Source: Tardiphaga sp.
Lineage (GTDB): Bacteria; Pseudomonadota; Alphaproteobacteria; Rhizobiales; Xanthobacteraceae
Assembly: GCA_030147505.1 (NCBI GenBank)
Contig: JASBVG010000079.1
Coordinates: 1 to 46,436 of the forward strand
Reading direction: 5' to 3'
DNA length: 46,436 nucleotides
Shown here piece after piece: positions 1-9,000 of this stretch. Position 1 is the stretch's first letter. Each line of letters begins with the position of its first letter. The translations under genes and the position numbers were made by a program. The notes below the pieces were generated by a model. That model was not told the DNA's origin, searched no databases, and worked only from the letters and a program-made list of their open reading frames with translations.

Positions 1-3000
1 GAACGAGACGAACGGGATATGAATAGCTGACAGGTAGCACCTCGCCAGCCCTGCCCTGATAGTCTTCCAACAACACAAGATCGACGGAAGCCTTCTCGCC
101 TGCACCGAGCACACCGTCGGTCGCGACGATCTTGCCACCGACGGCGATGGCAGTACCGGATTCCAGCTTGAGCGTGCCGCCGCCACTGACGCCATAGGCA
201 CGAATGGCACCGTCGAGAGTCAGCAAACCGTCAGCCTGTGCGTCGGGAGCCTGCTGATCGGCGATCAGGGTGACGTCGCCGCCACGGCCACCTTTGGTCT
301 TGCCATTGGTAAGGATCGCCGCACCCGACGACACGTCGATCGCGCTGCCCTTTGCCAGCGTCACATCATGGGTCGAACGCAGGGTGACCGAGCCCCCATC
401 GATGAAGGCCTGCTTGGGGTTGTCGGCCGGGTTCAACAGCGCATTCACCCAGACGCCGCGCAGGTCGAGCGTCACGCCTTCGTGCACGGTGATCGATGCC
501 TTGCCGTCCTTGAGCAGCACGGCCTCCAGGCCGCGACCGCCGGCGTGATAGCCCTTGAAGTAGTTATCGACCGTGAGCGATCCCCCGCGTGCCGTGACAT
601 CAGCCTTGATGTCCACCACCGGCGCCATGAGCGTAATGCGACCGCCATCGGCCAGCGTAATCGCACTGTCCACGGTAATCGTATCACGCGTGCCGATGTC
701 GAGGCCGCCCAGATTGAGCGCACTAATGTGGCCGGCATCGAACCAGGCGGTGTCCCGACGTGCCAACGGCAGCGCATCGGTAGCGGACATCCCGCCAGTG
801 ACCGCTGCCACATCGCCGAAACGGACATCCGAATTGTGGAAACCGACCCCGCCGGTGATCGGCACATCGTAACGGCCGAGTCCGAGCGTGCCTTGCAGCG
901 GTGCGGCGTTCTGCACCTGCTTGTAGCCATCGGCGATATTGGTCGCGCGCGTGCTCGCCTGCCGCTCGCCCTTGATGACATCGGCGATGATGTCGGCCTC
1001 GAACACCGGGGTTGGCGTCGACAGATTGAGCCGGCCGGCATCGCGGCCGACCGTGTAGCCGTCCTCCCAGCGCCGCGCAGTGCTGCGGTCGAAAATGCTG
1101 GTCCACACTTCGGTCAGCGCGTCGGAGACCTTGCCCTGGATGTTGTGCGTGCGCACGAAGCCGCCCGCCGCCGCGACGAACTTCATGCTGGCCGGGGCAT
1201 TGTCAAAGCTGTAGATGCGGCCGTCGGTGCCGATCAGCTTGCTCGAATAGATCCAGCCGCCGTCATAGCTGACCGATCCGCCGGCGATGTCGAACCGGGC
1301 GCCCTGCTGCGCGATGACTTCCGGGCCCGCCAGCGTGATGGTGCCGCCGACCGCGGTCCATTCGCCGATCGTGTGTTTGGTATTGGCGAGATAGCCGCCG
1401 ACTTCCAGCAGGCCGCCACGGGTGTAGTAGCGGTCGCCGGCATAGCCGCCGGTGCCCGCCGCAACCAGCACGAGATCGCGGATGTCGATCCAGACATTCT
1501 TGCTGAGCAGCGCGCCGCTGTCGCGATTGACCGGGGAATCGCGCAGTTCGTTGCCCTGCACATTGACCAGCACCTGGTTGGCCGCCATCGGCAGCACGGC
1601 GCCGCGCGTGCCGGAGACGTCGATGGTGGCGCCGCTCCCGGCGAAGATGCGCGTGCCGGCGCTGACCGCGACCTGGCCGCCTTGTGCCGCCGTATATGAG
1701 CCATTCTGAAAATACACCAGACCGCCGGTGGCGATCTCGATCCGCGACTGGTCGCGGCGATCGCTCAGTGCCGACAGATTATCGAACGCGCCGAGCGCCA
1801 GCGGATTGATGGCGGAGGCCGCCAGCGCCTCGCGCTGCGCATTCAGCGCGGTGTCTTTGGATTCCAGTTCGGGCAGAACGGCGCTGATGCTGGTGCCGGT
1901 CAGCGTCACGCTGCCTTGGGCGTCGCTGGCCTTGTTGAGCAGATGGATGGTGCCGCGCTGATTGACCGTGCTGGTCGCCAGCAGCAGGCCATCCTGCAGC
2001 AGCGTCCGGCCGGCCAGCGTGATGTCGCCCTGCTGCGCCAGGATGACGCCCGTATTGCTCACCTTGCCGGCGGTGCTGCCGGTATGGATCACCGGCGCGA
2101 TCTCGCTGCCATTGGTGGTGGAGAACTGGTTGGTGTCGGTGCCGTAACCGCGGCGCAGGATGAAATCGTCGCCGGCCGCCAGGATGGTCTGCCCCTTCGG
2201 CGTCGCGATGGCGCCGGCATTGCCGACCTCGCTGCCGATCATCAGCACGAAACCGCCGGCCGATGTCACCGAGGCCGGCGCATGGGTGGCGATCGACGCC
2301 CCCGCCTCGACCACCACCTTGCCGCCGGCCGCGGTGAAGTTCGGCAGATAGGTCGTGCCGGTCTGGGTCGCATAGATGCCGTTGGTGCGGAACTGGGTGT
2401 CGCTGATGTCGGCCGTCGACGCGATCAGCGCGCCGACATTGACCTGGCTGCTGCCGCCGAAAATGATGCCGCTCGGGTTGATCACATAGACCTGACCGTC
2501 CGCCTTGATGGTGCCGAGGATCTGGCTGGGACCTGTGGTGCGATCGACGCGGTTGAGCGCGACCCAGCCGGCATTGCCCTGCTGGTCGAAGGTCAGCGTG
2601 GTGCGGGCGCCGACATTGAACGATGACCAGTTCAGGATCGCCTGCTGCGTGGTCTGGCGGATATTCACCTGGGTCTGACCTGCGCCATCGATGCCCTGGG
2701 TCGGCGCATTGGCGCCGCTCCAGCCCGCTGGCATGTTCGGCAGCAGGCCGCCGGCGCCGAGCCCGTTCGGCACCGCAGCCGGGACCTGCGCCGCCGCGGC
2801 AGCCGCACGGGCCGCGGCCTGCACCGCCTGCATGTCCTGCACCGCACGCGCGGCCCGCGCCAGCGAGTCCTGCGACTGCCGCGCCGCTGCCGCCGCCTGC
2901 TGCGCCGCCTGCGAGGCGGTATCGGCTGCGATGTTCGGTGCCGAGACCGCCCCCCCACCACTGCCGCCGTTCAGGGAACGGGCAAGTGCCGGAGACGCGG

Positions 3001-3115
3001 CAGCTACCATTGCCGCCGCACTCACGGTGACCAGAAATACGGAATGTGATGCTATTCGTTGAGTGGCCCCGGCAGAACGGGAGAGAGCACGAAACGCAGC
3101 ATTAGAGACAGACAT
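1..3115 (-). CDS. Filamentous haemagglutinin (FHA)-family two-partner-secretion exoprotein, N-terminal 1038 residues
   Basis: The frame is open from an ATG at 3115 to the window edge, so the C-terminal part lies outside. Residues 1 to about 46 form a long signal peptide ending in SPALA. An Ala/Gln-rich stretch follows (about 50-115). A TPS (haemagg_act) domain lies at about 140-290, with a stretch reading NWSSFNVGARTTLTF and the motif NPSGIIFGGSSQVNVGAL. After that come irregular beta-helix-type repeats rich in G, T, V and N (for example DGGSVTLRSTHDVTLAKGS), as in FHA shafts. Such proteins cross the outer membrane through a TpsB/FhaC pore and act as adhesins; no tpsB is visible here. A GAGAG ribosome site precedes the start. 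The gene follows the FecR gene after 148 bp and is probably controlled by the adjacent ECF sigma factor (inference). I see no stop codon or frameshift in the part present. Confidence 0.88.
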   Translation of the reverse strand, partial: MSVSNAAFRALSRSAGATQRIASHSVFLVTVSAAAMVAAASPALARSLNGGSGGGAVSAPNIAADTASQAAQQAAAAARQSQDSLARAARAVQDMQAVQAAARAAAAAAQVPAAVPNGLGAGGLLPNMPAGWSGANAPTQGIDGAGQTQVNIRQTTQQAILNWSSFNVGARTTLTFDQQGNAGWVALNRVDRTTGPSQILGTIKADGQVYVINPSGIIFGGSSQVNVGALIASTADISDTQFRTNGIYATQTGTTYLPNFTAAGGKVVVEAGASIATHAPASVTSAGGFVLMIGSEVGNAGAIATPKGQTILAAGDDFILRRGYGTDTNQFSTTNGSEIAPVIHTGSTAGKVSNTGVILAQQGDITLAGRTLLQDGLLLATSTVNQRGTIHLLNKASDAQGSVTLTGTSISAVLPELESKDTALNAQREALAASAINPLALGAFDNLSALSDRRDQSRIEIATGGLVYFQNGSYTAAQGGQVAVSAGTRIFAGSGATIDVSGTRGAVLPMAANQVLVNVQGNELRDSPVNRDSGALLSKNVWIDIRDLVLVAAGTGGYAGDRYYTRGGLLEVGGYLANTKHTIGEWTAVGGTITLAGPEVIAQQGARFDIAGGSVSYDGGWIYSSKLIGTDGRIYSFDNAPASMKFVAAAGGFVRTHNIQGKVSDALTEVWTSIFDRSTARRWEDGYTVGRDAGRLNLSTPTPVFEADIIADVIKGERQASTRATNIADGYKQVQNAAPLQGTLGLGRYDVPITGGVGFHNSDVRFGDVAAVTGGMSATDALPLARRDTAWFDAGHISALNLGGLDIGTRDTITVDSAITLADGGRITLMAPVVDIKADVTARGGSLTVDNYFKGYHAGGRGLEAVLLKDGKASITVHEGVTLDLRGVWVNALLNPADNPKQAFIDGGSVTLRSTHDVTLAKGSAIDVSSGAAILTNGKTKGGRGGDVTLIADQQAPDAQADGLLTLDGAIRAYGVSGGGTLKLESGTAIAVGGKIVATDGVLGAGEKASVDLVLLEDYQGRAGEVLPVSYSYPVRLV

Positions 3116-3263
3116 GGGCTCTCTCAGTTCAATCGACCACCAGCACGCATCGTCATGAGCTGCATGATCGATGCTTCCGGCAGAGACGATTGTCGGAAAG
3201 CGACTCTGAACCTGAATCCGAATTAATTTTTATGAAGCTTTTGTATCAACGTAAAATAGGAGC

Positions 3264-4244
3264 TTAGCTCAGCAGCGTCACACCACCAGGAAGTGAGCGC
3301 GGGGTCGCCCCATAAACTTGAGCAAGCCATGCCACCACGTCGTCGATGCGCTCAATGCTAAACCGGCCATTGACGGATCTTTGCGCCAGTCCGGATTTGA
3401 CGAGAATGATCCTACCCGGCCGGTATCGATTGAGTTCGTCGATAACGTCAGACAGCGGCTTGTCGCGGAAAATCAGTACACCTTCGCGCCAAGCCGCTGC
3501 TTCTCCAGGATTGATGGAGACGACCTGACCGATGCCGTCACGGTCATAGCGCAGCTGTTGATTAACACCGACGGTTGCCGTTTGCGCCGCATTTTCCACA
3601 CGAACGTCGCCCTCGAAGCAGGTGACGCAAACGCTGCGCCCTAGATTGCGCACGTCGAACCGGGCCCGGCTGGCGATCGTCAGACTCGCATCTGCGACCA
3701 CGGCCAGCGGTCTCATCGCTTCCGGCGGCATCACGAACGATGCTTCGCCGGCAATCAGCGTGACCTGGTCCCGATCGCCACTGGAGGCCGGCACTGCGAT
3801 GGCCGTCTGGGTATTCATGCGCACGGCCACATGATCCGCCAGAGTCACCTGCCGCTGCTCTCCGGTCGCTGTCCGGTAGTCCGCCCGCAATTCGGCGAGC
3901 GATGGCCAGAGACCAAGCGGTGGATTGATCACGGCATAGGCTGCAGCCGCTGCCGCCAGCGCACCACTCCCCCCGAGCATGGCCCGACGGCTGAGCGACA
4001 CTTGCGGCGCCGGCCACACCGGCGTTCCCTCTCTGGCGAGCAGATCACGGCCGGCGGCTCCAAAATCCCGCCACAACTGCGTTGCTTCAGTGAAAGCGGC
4101 CTCATGCGCCGGGCTTTGGCGGCGCCAGCGGTTGGCGGCGTCAAAATCGAGGCGCTTCGCCTCCCCGGATACCAGATGCGTCAGCAAGCGGCGTGCGTCG
4201 CGCTTCAATTCGGCCGTCCCTTTCTCTCCCTCGCGCAGCGTCAT
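3264..4244 (-). CDS. FecR-family anti-sigma factor / sigma regulator
   Basis: The protein has 326 residues with the family's usual layout: an N-terminal cytoplasmic DUF4880-like region (about 1-80, with FDAANRWRRQSPAHEAAF), a single membrane segment (about 90-110, ALAAAAAAYAVI), a periplasmic FecR domain (about 120-250, containing VTLADHVAVRMNTQTAI and FEGDVRV) and an STN-like C-terminal region (about 260-326, LSDVIDELNRYRPGRIILV). These proteins hold or activate a partner ECF sigma factor when an outer-membrane or periplasmic protein signals. The start ATG overlaps the stop of the sigma gene (ATGA), so the two are probably translationally coupled and made in a fixed ratio. The adhesin gene follows 148 bp downstream on the same strand. 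Confidence 0.9.
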   Translation of the reverse strand: MTLREGEKGTAELKRDARRLLTHLVSGEAKRLDFDAANRWRRQSPAHEAAFTEATQLWRDFGAAGRDLLAREGTPVWPAPQVSLSRRAMLGGSGALAAAAAAYAVINPPLGLWPSLAELRADYRTATGEQRQVTLADHVAVRMNTQTAIAVPASSGDRDQVTLIAGEASFVMPPEAMRPLAVVADASLTIASRARFDVRNLGRSVCVTCFEGDVRVENAAQTATVGVNQQLRYDRDGIGQVVSINPGEAAAWREGVLIFRDKPLSDVIDELNRYRPGRIILVKSGLAQRSVNGRFSIERIDDVVAWLAQVYGATPRSLPGGVTLLS

Positions 4245-4846
4245 TTGCCGGCAGCCCGCGACGTCGGCGAACCAACCGCCGGTTTGGGAGGATTCTGCTT
4301 TTCAGACGTTTCTCGCGGCGCAGATCGGAACTCGTCCGTCTTCATTTTTTCGAGACGTTCGGCGCAATAGTCATGCGCGGCCTGCAATTCGCGGTGGACG
4401 TAGCGAACGGAGACGCCATAGCGCTGCGCGATTTCGCTTCGCCCCAGACCTTCAACCCGCGCCGCCAGCAAGATCGCCTTCTGGCGCGGCGGCAGTTCGG
4501 CCATGATCCTGGTCAGTAACCGCAGTTCGGAACGCGCCTCGACATCCCGCTCTGCGTCGGGCGCATCGTCGGCAATACCGAGCAGCGTCGCCGCATCGGT
4601 GGTCGAGACCAGCCGGTTTTCCGCACGCAGATTGTCACGGCCCATATTGATCGCGACGCGGAGGAGATATGTGTCCGGACTGCGCACGGTGTCCAGCGCG
4701 CCCCCCCTCTCCAACCGCAGCCACGTGTCGTGCAGCGCGTCGCCAGCCAATTCGGAGGAGCCGAGATGCCGGGTCAGTCGCCGCTTCAACTCGTCATAGC
4801 GCGACAGCAGACGTTGCTGAAGCGCCGCCCAACCAGCTTGCGTCAT
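4241..4846 (-). CDS. ECF sigma factor, FecI-like
   Basis: The protein has about 201 residues. Region 2 (about 20-90) includes GDALHDTWLRLERGG. Region 4 (about 125-170) has LPPRQKAILLAARVEG followed by a helix-turn-helix, GRSEIAQRYGVSVRYVHREL. A hydrophilic tail of about 30 residues follows region 4. I start it at the ATG that overlaps the stop of the upstream STN gene (ATGA at 4843-4846). An in-frame ATG at 4879 would lengthen it by 11 residues, but would overlap the upstream gene by 37 bp. It should direct RNA polymerase to a few target promoters, most likely the adhesin gene and perhaps its own operon; that is inference from gene order. The FecR gene overlaps its 3' end. Confidence 0.92.
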   Translation of the reverse strand: MTQAGWAALQQRLLSRYDELKRRLTRHLGSSELAGDALHDTWLRLERGGALDTVRSPDTYLLRVAINMGRDNLRAENRLVSTTDAATLLGIADDAPDAERDVEARSELRLLTRIMAELPPRQKAILLAARVEGLGRSEIAQRYGVSVRYVHRELQAAHDYCAERLEKMKTDEFRSAPRETSEKQNPPKPAVGSPTSRAAGK

Positions 4847-5559
4847 GGCGTAACTCGCCGCGGCTGAACGCTCCGGCAATCTTTTGTCACATCCGGATCG
4901 ATCGTCATGACAACCGGTTGCGCAAACCCCACCGGCGGGGTCTCACCGATGTTCATGCTGCGCATCGCCCCTTCCAGTGTCGCATCTAGATCTGGATCAC
5001 CTGTCGTGTCCAGCAACGCCGACCGTGTCACGAAACCGGACGCACCAATCCATAGCCCGATTGCAAGCCGGTATCCCCCCGAACGAAGGCGCGCTTCGGC
5101 GCAAAATGCTTCGCGCAGCTCGGCTTGTATACGGCCATAATAGGACGTCACCACACGAAGCGACGCCGTGTTCGGCTTTACGCCGATCGTCGGATCCGGC
5201 ACGAGAACGATACCATCTGCGGCCATGTAGCGCGGCGAGAGACTAGTGCCCGCAAGCATCCGGCGCAGAGCATCCTCGGGTGTGTAAGCGCCTTTTACTT
5301 CGGCGGACGTGCGCCCCTTTGCCAGGGCCGAGTCATACACGACCTGAAAACCCGATGTCGCGCCATAGGCTTCCAAGGCCGATACCAGCGGCTGTGAAGC
5401 GATGTCGAACGTCAAATGGCGACGGACACCGCCATCGCTGCGCTGTTTGACAGCATCGGCAGCCTCGTCCGCTCTGACATGTGAATTCGTGGTCACGAGA
5501 AGACATATCGTCAGAATTGTGCGGTTCGACAACAGAGCGAGACTGCCAAACCCGCGCAT
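4843..5559 (-). CDS. Periplasmic STN-domain protein with TonB-like C-terminal domain (barrel-less signalling receptor, VreA-like)
   Basis: The protein has 238 residues. A signal peptide (about 1-30) is followed by a secretin/TonB short N-terminal (STN) domain at about 47-112 (LTFDIASQPLVSALEAYGA, then AYTPEDALRRMLAGTSL). A second domain at about 130-230 resembles the TonB C-terminal domain (FVTRSALLDTTGDPDLDATL, ending PVVMTIDP). There is no beta-barrel, so this is not a TonB-dependent receptor. A soluble STN protein next to ECF sigma and FecR genes recalls VreA of the Pseudomonas aeruginosa PUMA3 (VreA-VreI-VreR) system. It may be the sensor that relays a signal to FecR. The sigma gene overlaps its stop codon. 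The upstream region is long and contains a large inverted repeat. Confidence 0.8.
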   Translation of the reverse strand: MRGFGSLALLSNRTILTICLLVTTNSHVRADEAADAVKQRSDGGVRRHLTFDIASQPLVSALEAYGATSGFQVVYDSALAKGRTSAEVKGAYTPEDALRRMLAGTSLSPRYMAADGIVLVPDPTIGVKPNTASLRVVTSYYGRIQAELREAFCAEARLRSGGYRLAIGLWIGASGFVTRSALLDTTGDPDLDATLEGAMRSMNIGETPPVGFAQPVVMTIDPDVTKDCRSVQPRRVTP

Positions 5560-5810
5560 TTCTATCCGCTCGCTCTCATAGCAGGCAGCAAGGTCGATGC
5601 TTCGAGCGCATCACCGCGTCTCCGTAATCGCCAAATATGACCGTTTGACTACGAGCGGAGCGAAGCCAGCGCAGGATCACCTAGGATGAGCCGAAAACGA
5701 CAAGCGAACGCCCGGCCGAGGCCAAGTTCCGCCTTGTGTCAAGAGCGCCCCATGCTGGATGGAGAGCAAACCTCCGACGGCAATTACATCACAATTTCAA
5801 TTACATACGT

Positions 5811-5871
5811 GTTCGCAATTTTATTCGGAACGGCGCGCCAAACACCAGCCATTCCGAACAAAATTGCGAAC
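5811..5871. repeat. 20-bp inverted repeat with 21-nt spacer
   Basis: The left arm GTTCGCAATTTTATTCGGAA (5811-5830) and the right arm TTCCGAACAAAATTGCGAAC (5852-5871) match at 19 of 20 positions. In a minus-strand transcript the one mismatch becomes a G-U wobble, so the stem would be fully paired. No U-tract follows on either strand, so a standard terminator is unlikely. It lies about 250 bp upstream of the STN gene in that gene's direction. It could be an operator, an RNA hairpin in the leader, or the paired ends of a small mobile element. Confidence 0.75.
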
Positions 5872-6005
5872 GAGCACTCCACTCCCAAAGAGTTGGAACG
5901 CGATTTGCCGGGTATCCACCAGCAATACAAACATGACTGTGTTGTTGTCATCAGCACTCAATGTGCCGATGTTTCGTCTCCCGAAGGTGTCGATTGTGCC
6001 TCGGC

Positions 6006-6038
6006 GCCGTGATCGCGGGTGATATCCGTGATCACGGC
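6006..6038 (-). terminator. Possible terminator hairpin after the adhesin remnant
   Basis: The arms GCCGTGATC (6006-6014) and GATCACGGC (6030-6038) are perfect 9-bp inverted repeats around a 15-nt loop, about 13 bp past the adhesin stop codon. The right side is itself a 12-bp palindrome, CCGTGATCACGG (6026-6037). There is no U-run, so termination is only a guess from position. Confidence 0.35.
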
Positions 6039-6051
6039 TAGTACGAAATCC

Positions 6052-9000
6052 CTAGCGTCTCAGGGCACGCTTTTCTTCCTCGGTGAGACCGCCAGTGTCC
6101 GAGGCTCTGATCGGGCCGTAACCGACGACCCTAACAGACGCAGACGCGTTATAGGTCTGCCTTTCCTGGGGCTCGCGCTTCTCAAGCTTTTCGAATTCGC
6201 TCCCGCCGCCATAGCCGAGCACCTCGACGATGATCACCGAGGGCTGGGCGTTGGCACTTTGCGTCGGCGCAACCGTCTGCTGGCTCGCGGCGGTGACATT
6301 GTTGCTCGACAGCGCCGTGCTGATACTCGGCGCCTGCACGGTCGGGATACCGGTCGACGTGCCCTGCCCTGCGATATTCGCGGCATTGACGATCTGCAAT
6401 GCCGCAAGGTTCAGGTTGCCGGAGAATCGGATACCCGCCTCGCCGGCATCGATGACGCCAAGCGGCGCAATCAGGTCGATGTCACCAGGGGGCACATCCG
6501 GGATCGGATTGAGCGTAGCGATACCGGCGCCGGAAGACGGCGCCACCGGCGAAAGGGTCACATTGCCATAGTCGTCATATTCGCGCTTCGGTGGCGTATA
6601 GATCACCGTGGTCTTGGCTCCGCGACCGGCATTGATGTCACCTGTCGCGGTCCAGGCAAGAATACTGCCGCCGAACGTCGTCATGATACGCGACAGGCCG
6701 AGCAGCACGCTGCCTTGACTGTAGATTTGCACATCGCCCTTACCTTGTGTGAGCAGGCCTGCGGTGGCCGGCGGCACGACGCCTTCGACGCCGATCAGCA
6801 ACCGGCCACCAGGCGTCAACATCTGGATGCTGCTGTCATCACCGATCGTGTGCACGCCGGAGCCGCCGAACATGGTGATGTCGCCGAAATAGGCGCGCGG
6901 CTTGCCGGCGTCGTCAGCTGCCGGGAAAAGCGCAGCGATCATCTCGCGGCCGCGAAGATAACTCTGATAACGTTTGCTATCGGGATTGTTGTATTCGCGA
7001 CCGCCGGCCTTGAGTTCGGCAAAATACACGATGCGCAGAAAAATCCGCTGCTGCTCCGGCGCCAGCGCCGTGAAGTAAACCAGCGCATCGGCATCACTTC
7101 CGGCCTTGAATCCGAAACGCTGCGTCAGCCAGGTCGCGAGTTCCTTCTCACAGGTCTTCGCCACCTTACCGGTGCCATCCAGCGGCGTCCCTTCAGGCAG
7201 CAGATTGGCCGGATCGAGGTAGCGCAACAACGCCTGCCACGCCGGACCGGTCTCGCCGGTGCCAGCCATCATGGTGACGCTGCCCCCCCCACGTTTGTCG
7301 CCCGCGATCAACGCGCCGAGGCTGGTGATCGAGCCCGCATCGGCCTGATAGATGTTACGGCCAGCGGTGATCTCCAGCATGCCTGGCCCGCCGATCTGCC
7401 AATTGGCATAAGTGATGTCGCGACCGGCCTCGATCATCGAGACGTCGGTCTGGTTGTTGTTCACGATCAGGCCGCCGCTGCCGACGATATCACGGCCGGC
7501 GCGGATGCGTGCGGCCGTGGCGCCGACATGCCATTTGAGGATCGAGCGGCCCGTGTTGGCGTCGAAATTCAACACCTCACCCGATTGCAGGCCGAGAATG
7601 TCGCCGCTGACCGCGTAGAATAGTGCCGGCGACAGGCTGCCCGCATGCAGGTCGCTGCTGCCGAGTGTATTTGGGCCGAACGCGAACAGCGCCGCGCCGC
7701 CGCTATTGGTCACCTGGCCGCCGAACCCGTTACCGCTGGTGAAGGTGCCTTCGCGACTAGTATTCGAGAGCTTGACACCTTCCGGCAAGCCCCCGCGTCC
7801 GACAAAGGCCGGATTGAACGGGGTCGGGATCGGCGTGTCAGCGCCAGACATGCTGATCGTATATCCGCCGCCGAACAGCGAGTTGCCGGCGAGGAATTCG
7901 AGCGCACCGGACGGGGACGGCGCGAGTACGATCCCCAGATCAGAGGCCGTCGTATCACCGGCCACCGCCAGTCCGTAGTAGATGTTGCCCGATGCCGCCG
8001 TGGCGCGCAAGATCGATGGATAGGTGGTGCGGATATCACCCTGCACCGTGTTGGCATACATCGTGACACGCTGGCCAACGATGGTGCCGGGCGTCACGTT
8101 GCTGCCGGTGCTAAAGAGGTTGATGGCGGTCCGATCCGTCCACAGCGAGAACCAGCTCTCGCCATTGCCGATATAGGACACGCCGCCTGCCTTGAATGCC
8201 TGCGTGTTGAGCACGGGCACACGGCCGGGATCGCTGACGCCGGCGATCACGAGATCTCCCGGCGTGTTGAAATAGACTGCGCTGTCGCCCGGCATGAGCA
8301 CGAGACCTGCCGCACTGATCGCGCGGCCGGCGGAGAACGGATCGCTGGCGCGGGTATCCTTGTGATCGCGTGTCCCGTAAGTGAGGTCGACGGTGCCAAC
8401 AGCGCTCGCCATCACCGATGTCAAGCCACGTAGATTGATCAGCGCGCCATTCAGCTCGGTATATTGCTGATTGCTGCCGATGCTCCCACCCTGGGTCGCC
8501 CGGAGATTTGGATTGACCGTTCCGCCGACACGCAGCAGCAGATCGCCGCCGCCGGTCAGCGTCAGATTGCCAGCAGCATCCACGCGCCCGGTGCTACCGA
8601 CGGCGGCCACCAGGCCCTGACTGCCCGGATAGTTCACCAGATTGGTGGTCTCTTCCGCGACCAGCATCGCCTCCAGCGTTGATGGTGAGATTGCCGCCGC
8701 CCAGGGTGCCCAATCCGGTGAAGCCCACCAGGAACGGATCCGTCTGCGTATTGCTGGAGGGATTGCGGACATAGTTGCCAAAATTGATCCACCAGGCCGT
8801 CGCTGCCCCGTCCGCGCTGCGATCGGCACTGCCGGTACCCTGGCGCCAGAGCCAGTTGCCCACGCCGACCGTTCCGAGTTGCGAGCGATTGCTGTTCGAA
8901 AGGCCGCCCAGGATTTTGCTGGAGACATTGCCGCCAACCGCGATGTCGAGATTGCCGCCCTGGTCGGGATACCACGCCTGATACGCCGCATCCGCCGCCG

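Larger units (their letters stand above)
5560..6051. other. 492-bp intergenic region with inverted repeats, no convincing gene
   Basis: This gap separates the STN gene from the 3' end of the adhesin remnant. Its central part is more AT-rich than the surroundings. It holds a near-perfect 20-bp inverted repeat (5811-5871) and a 9-bp inverted repeat just past the adhesin stop (6006-6038). Short open frames on the plus strand (for example 5686-6012) show no ribosome site, recognisable domain or sensible composition. The promoter of the signalling cassette must lie here or in the adhesin remnant, but I cannot place it. Confidence 0.6.

Noticed and set aside
368..1699. 443-codon open frame on the plus strand inside the adhesin gene
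   Set aside because: Its protein is an Arg/Ala/Asp-rich, low-complexity shadow of the minus-strand adhesin and shows no domain. High GC makes long antisense frames common.
5686..6012. 108-codon plus-strand frame in the intergenic region
   Set aside because: It runs through both inverted repeats, has no ribosome site and resembles nothing.
6019..7623. 534-codon plus-strand frame opposite the adhesin remnant
   Set aside because: The composition is typical of an antisense shadow (Arg/His/Asp-rich, no motif); the minus strand carries clear adhesin sequence.
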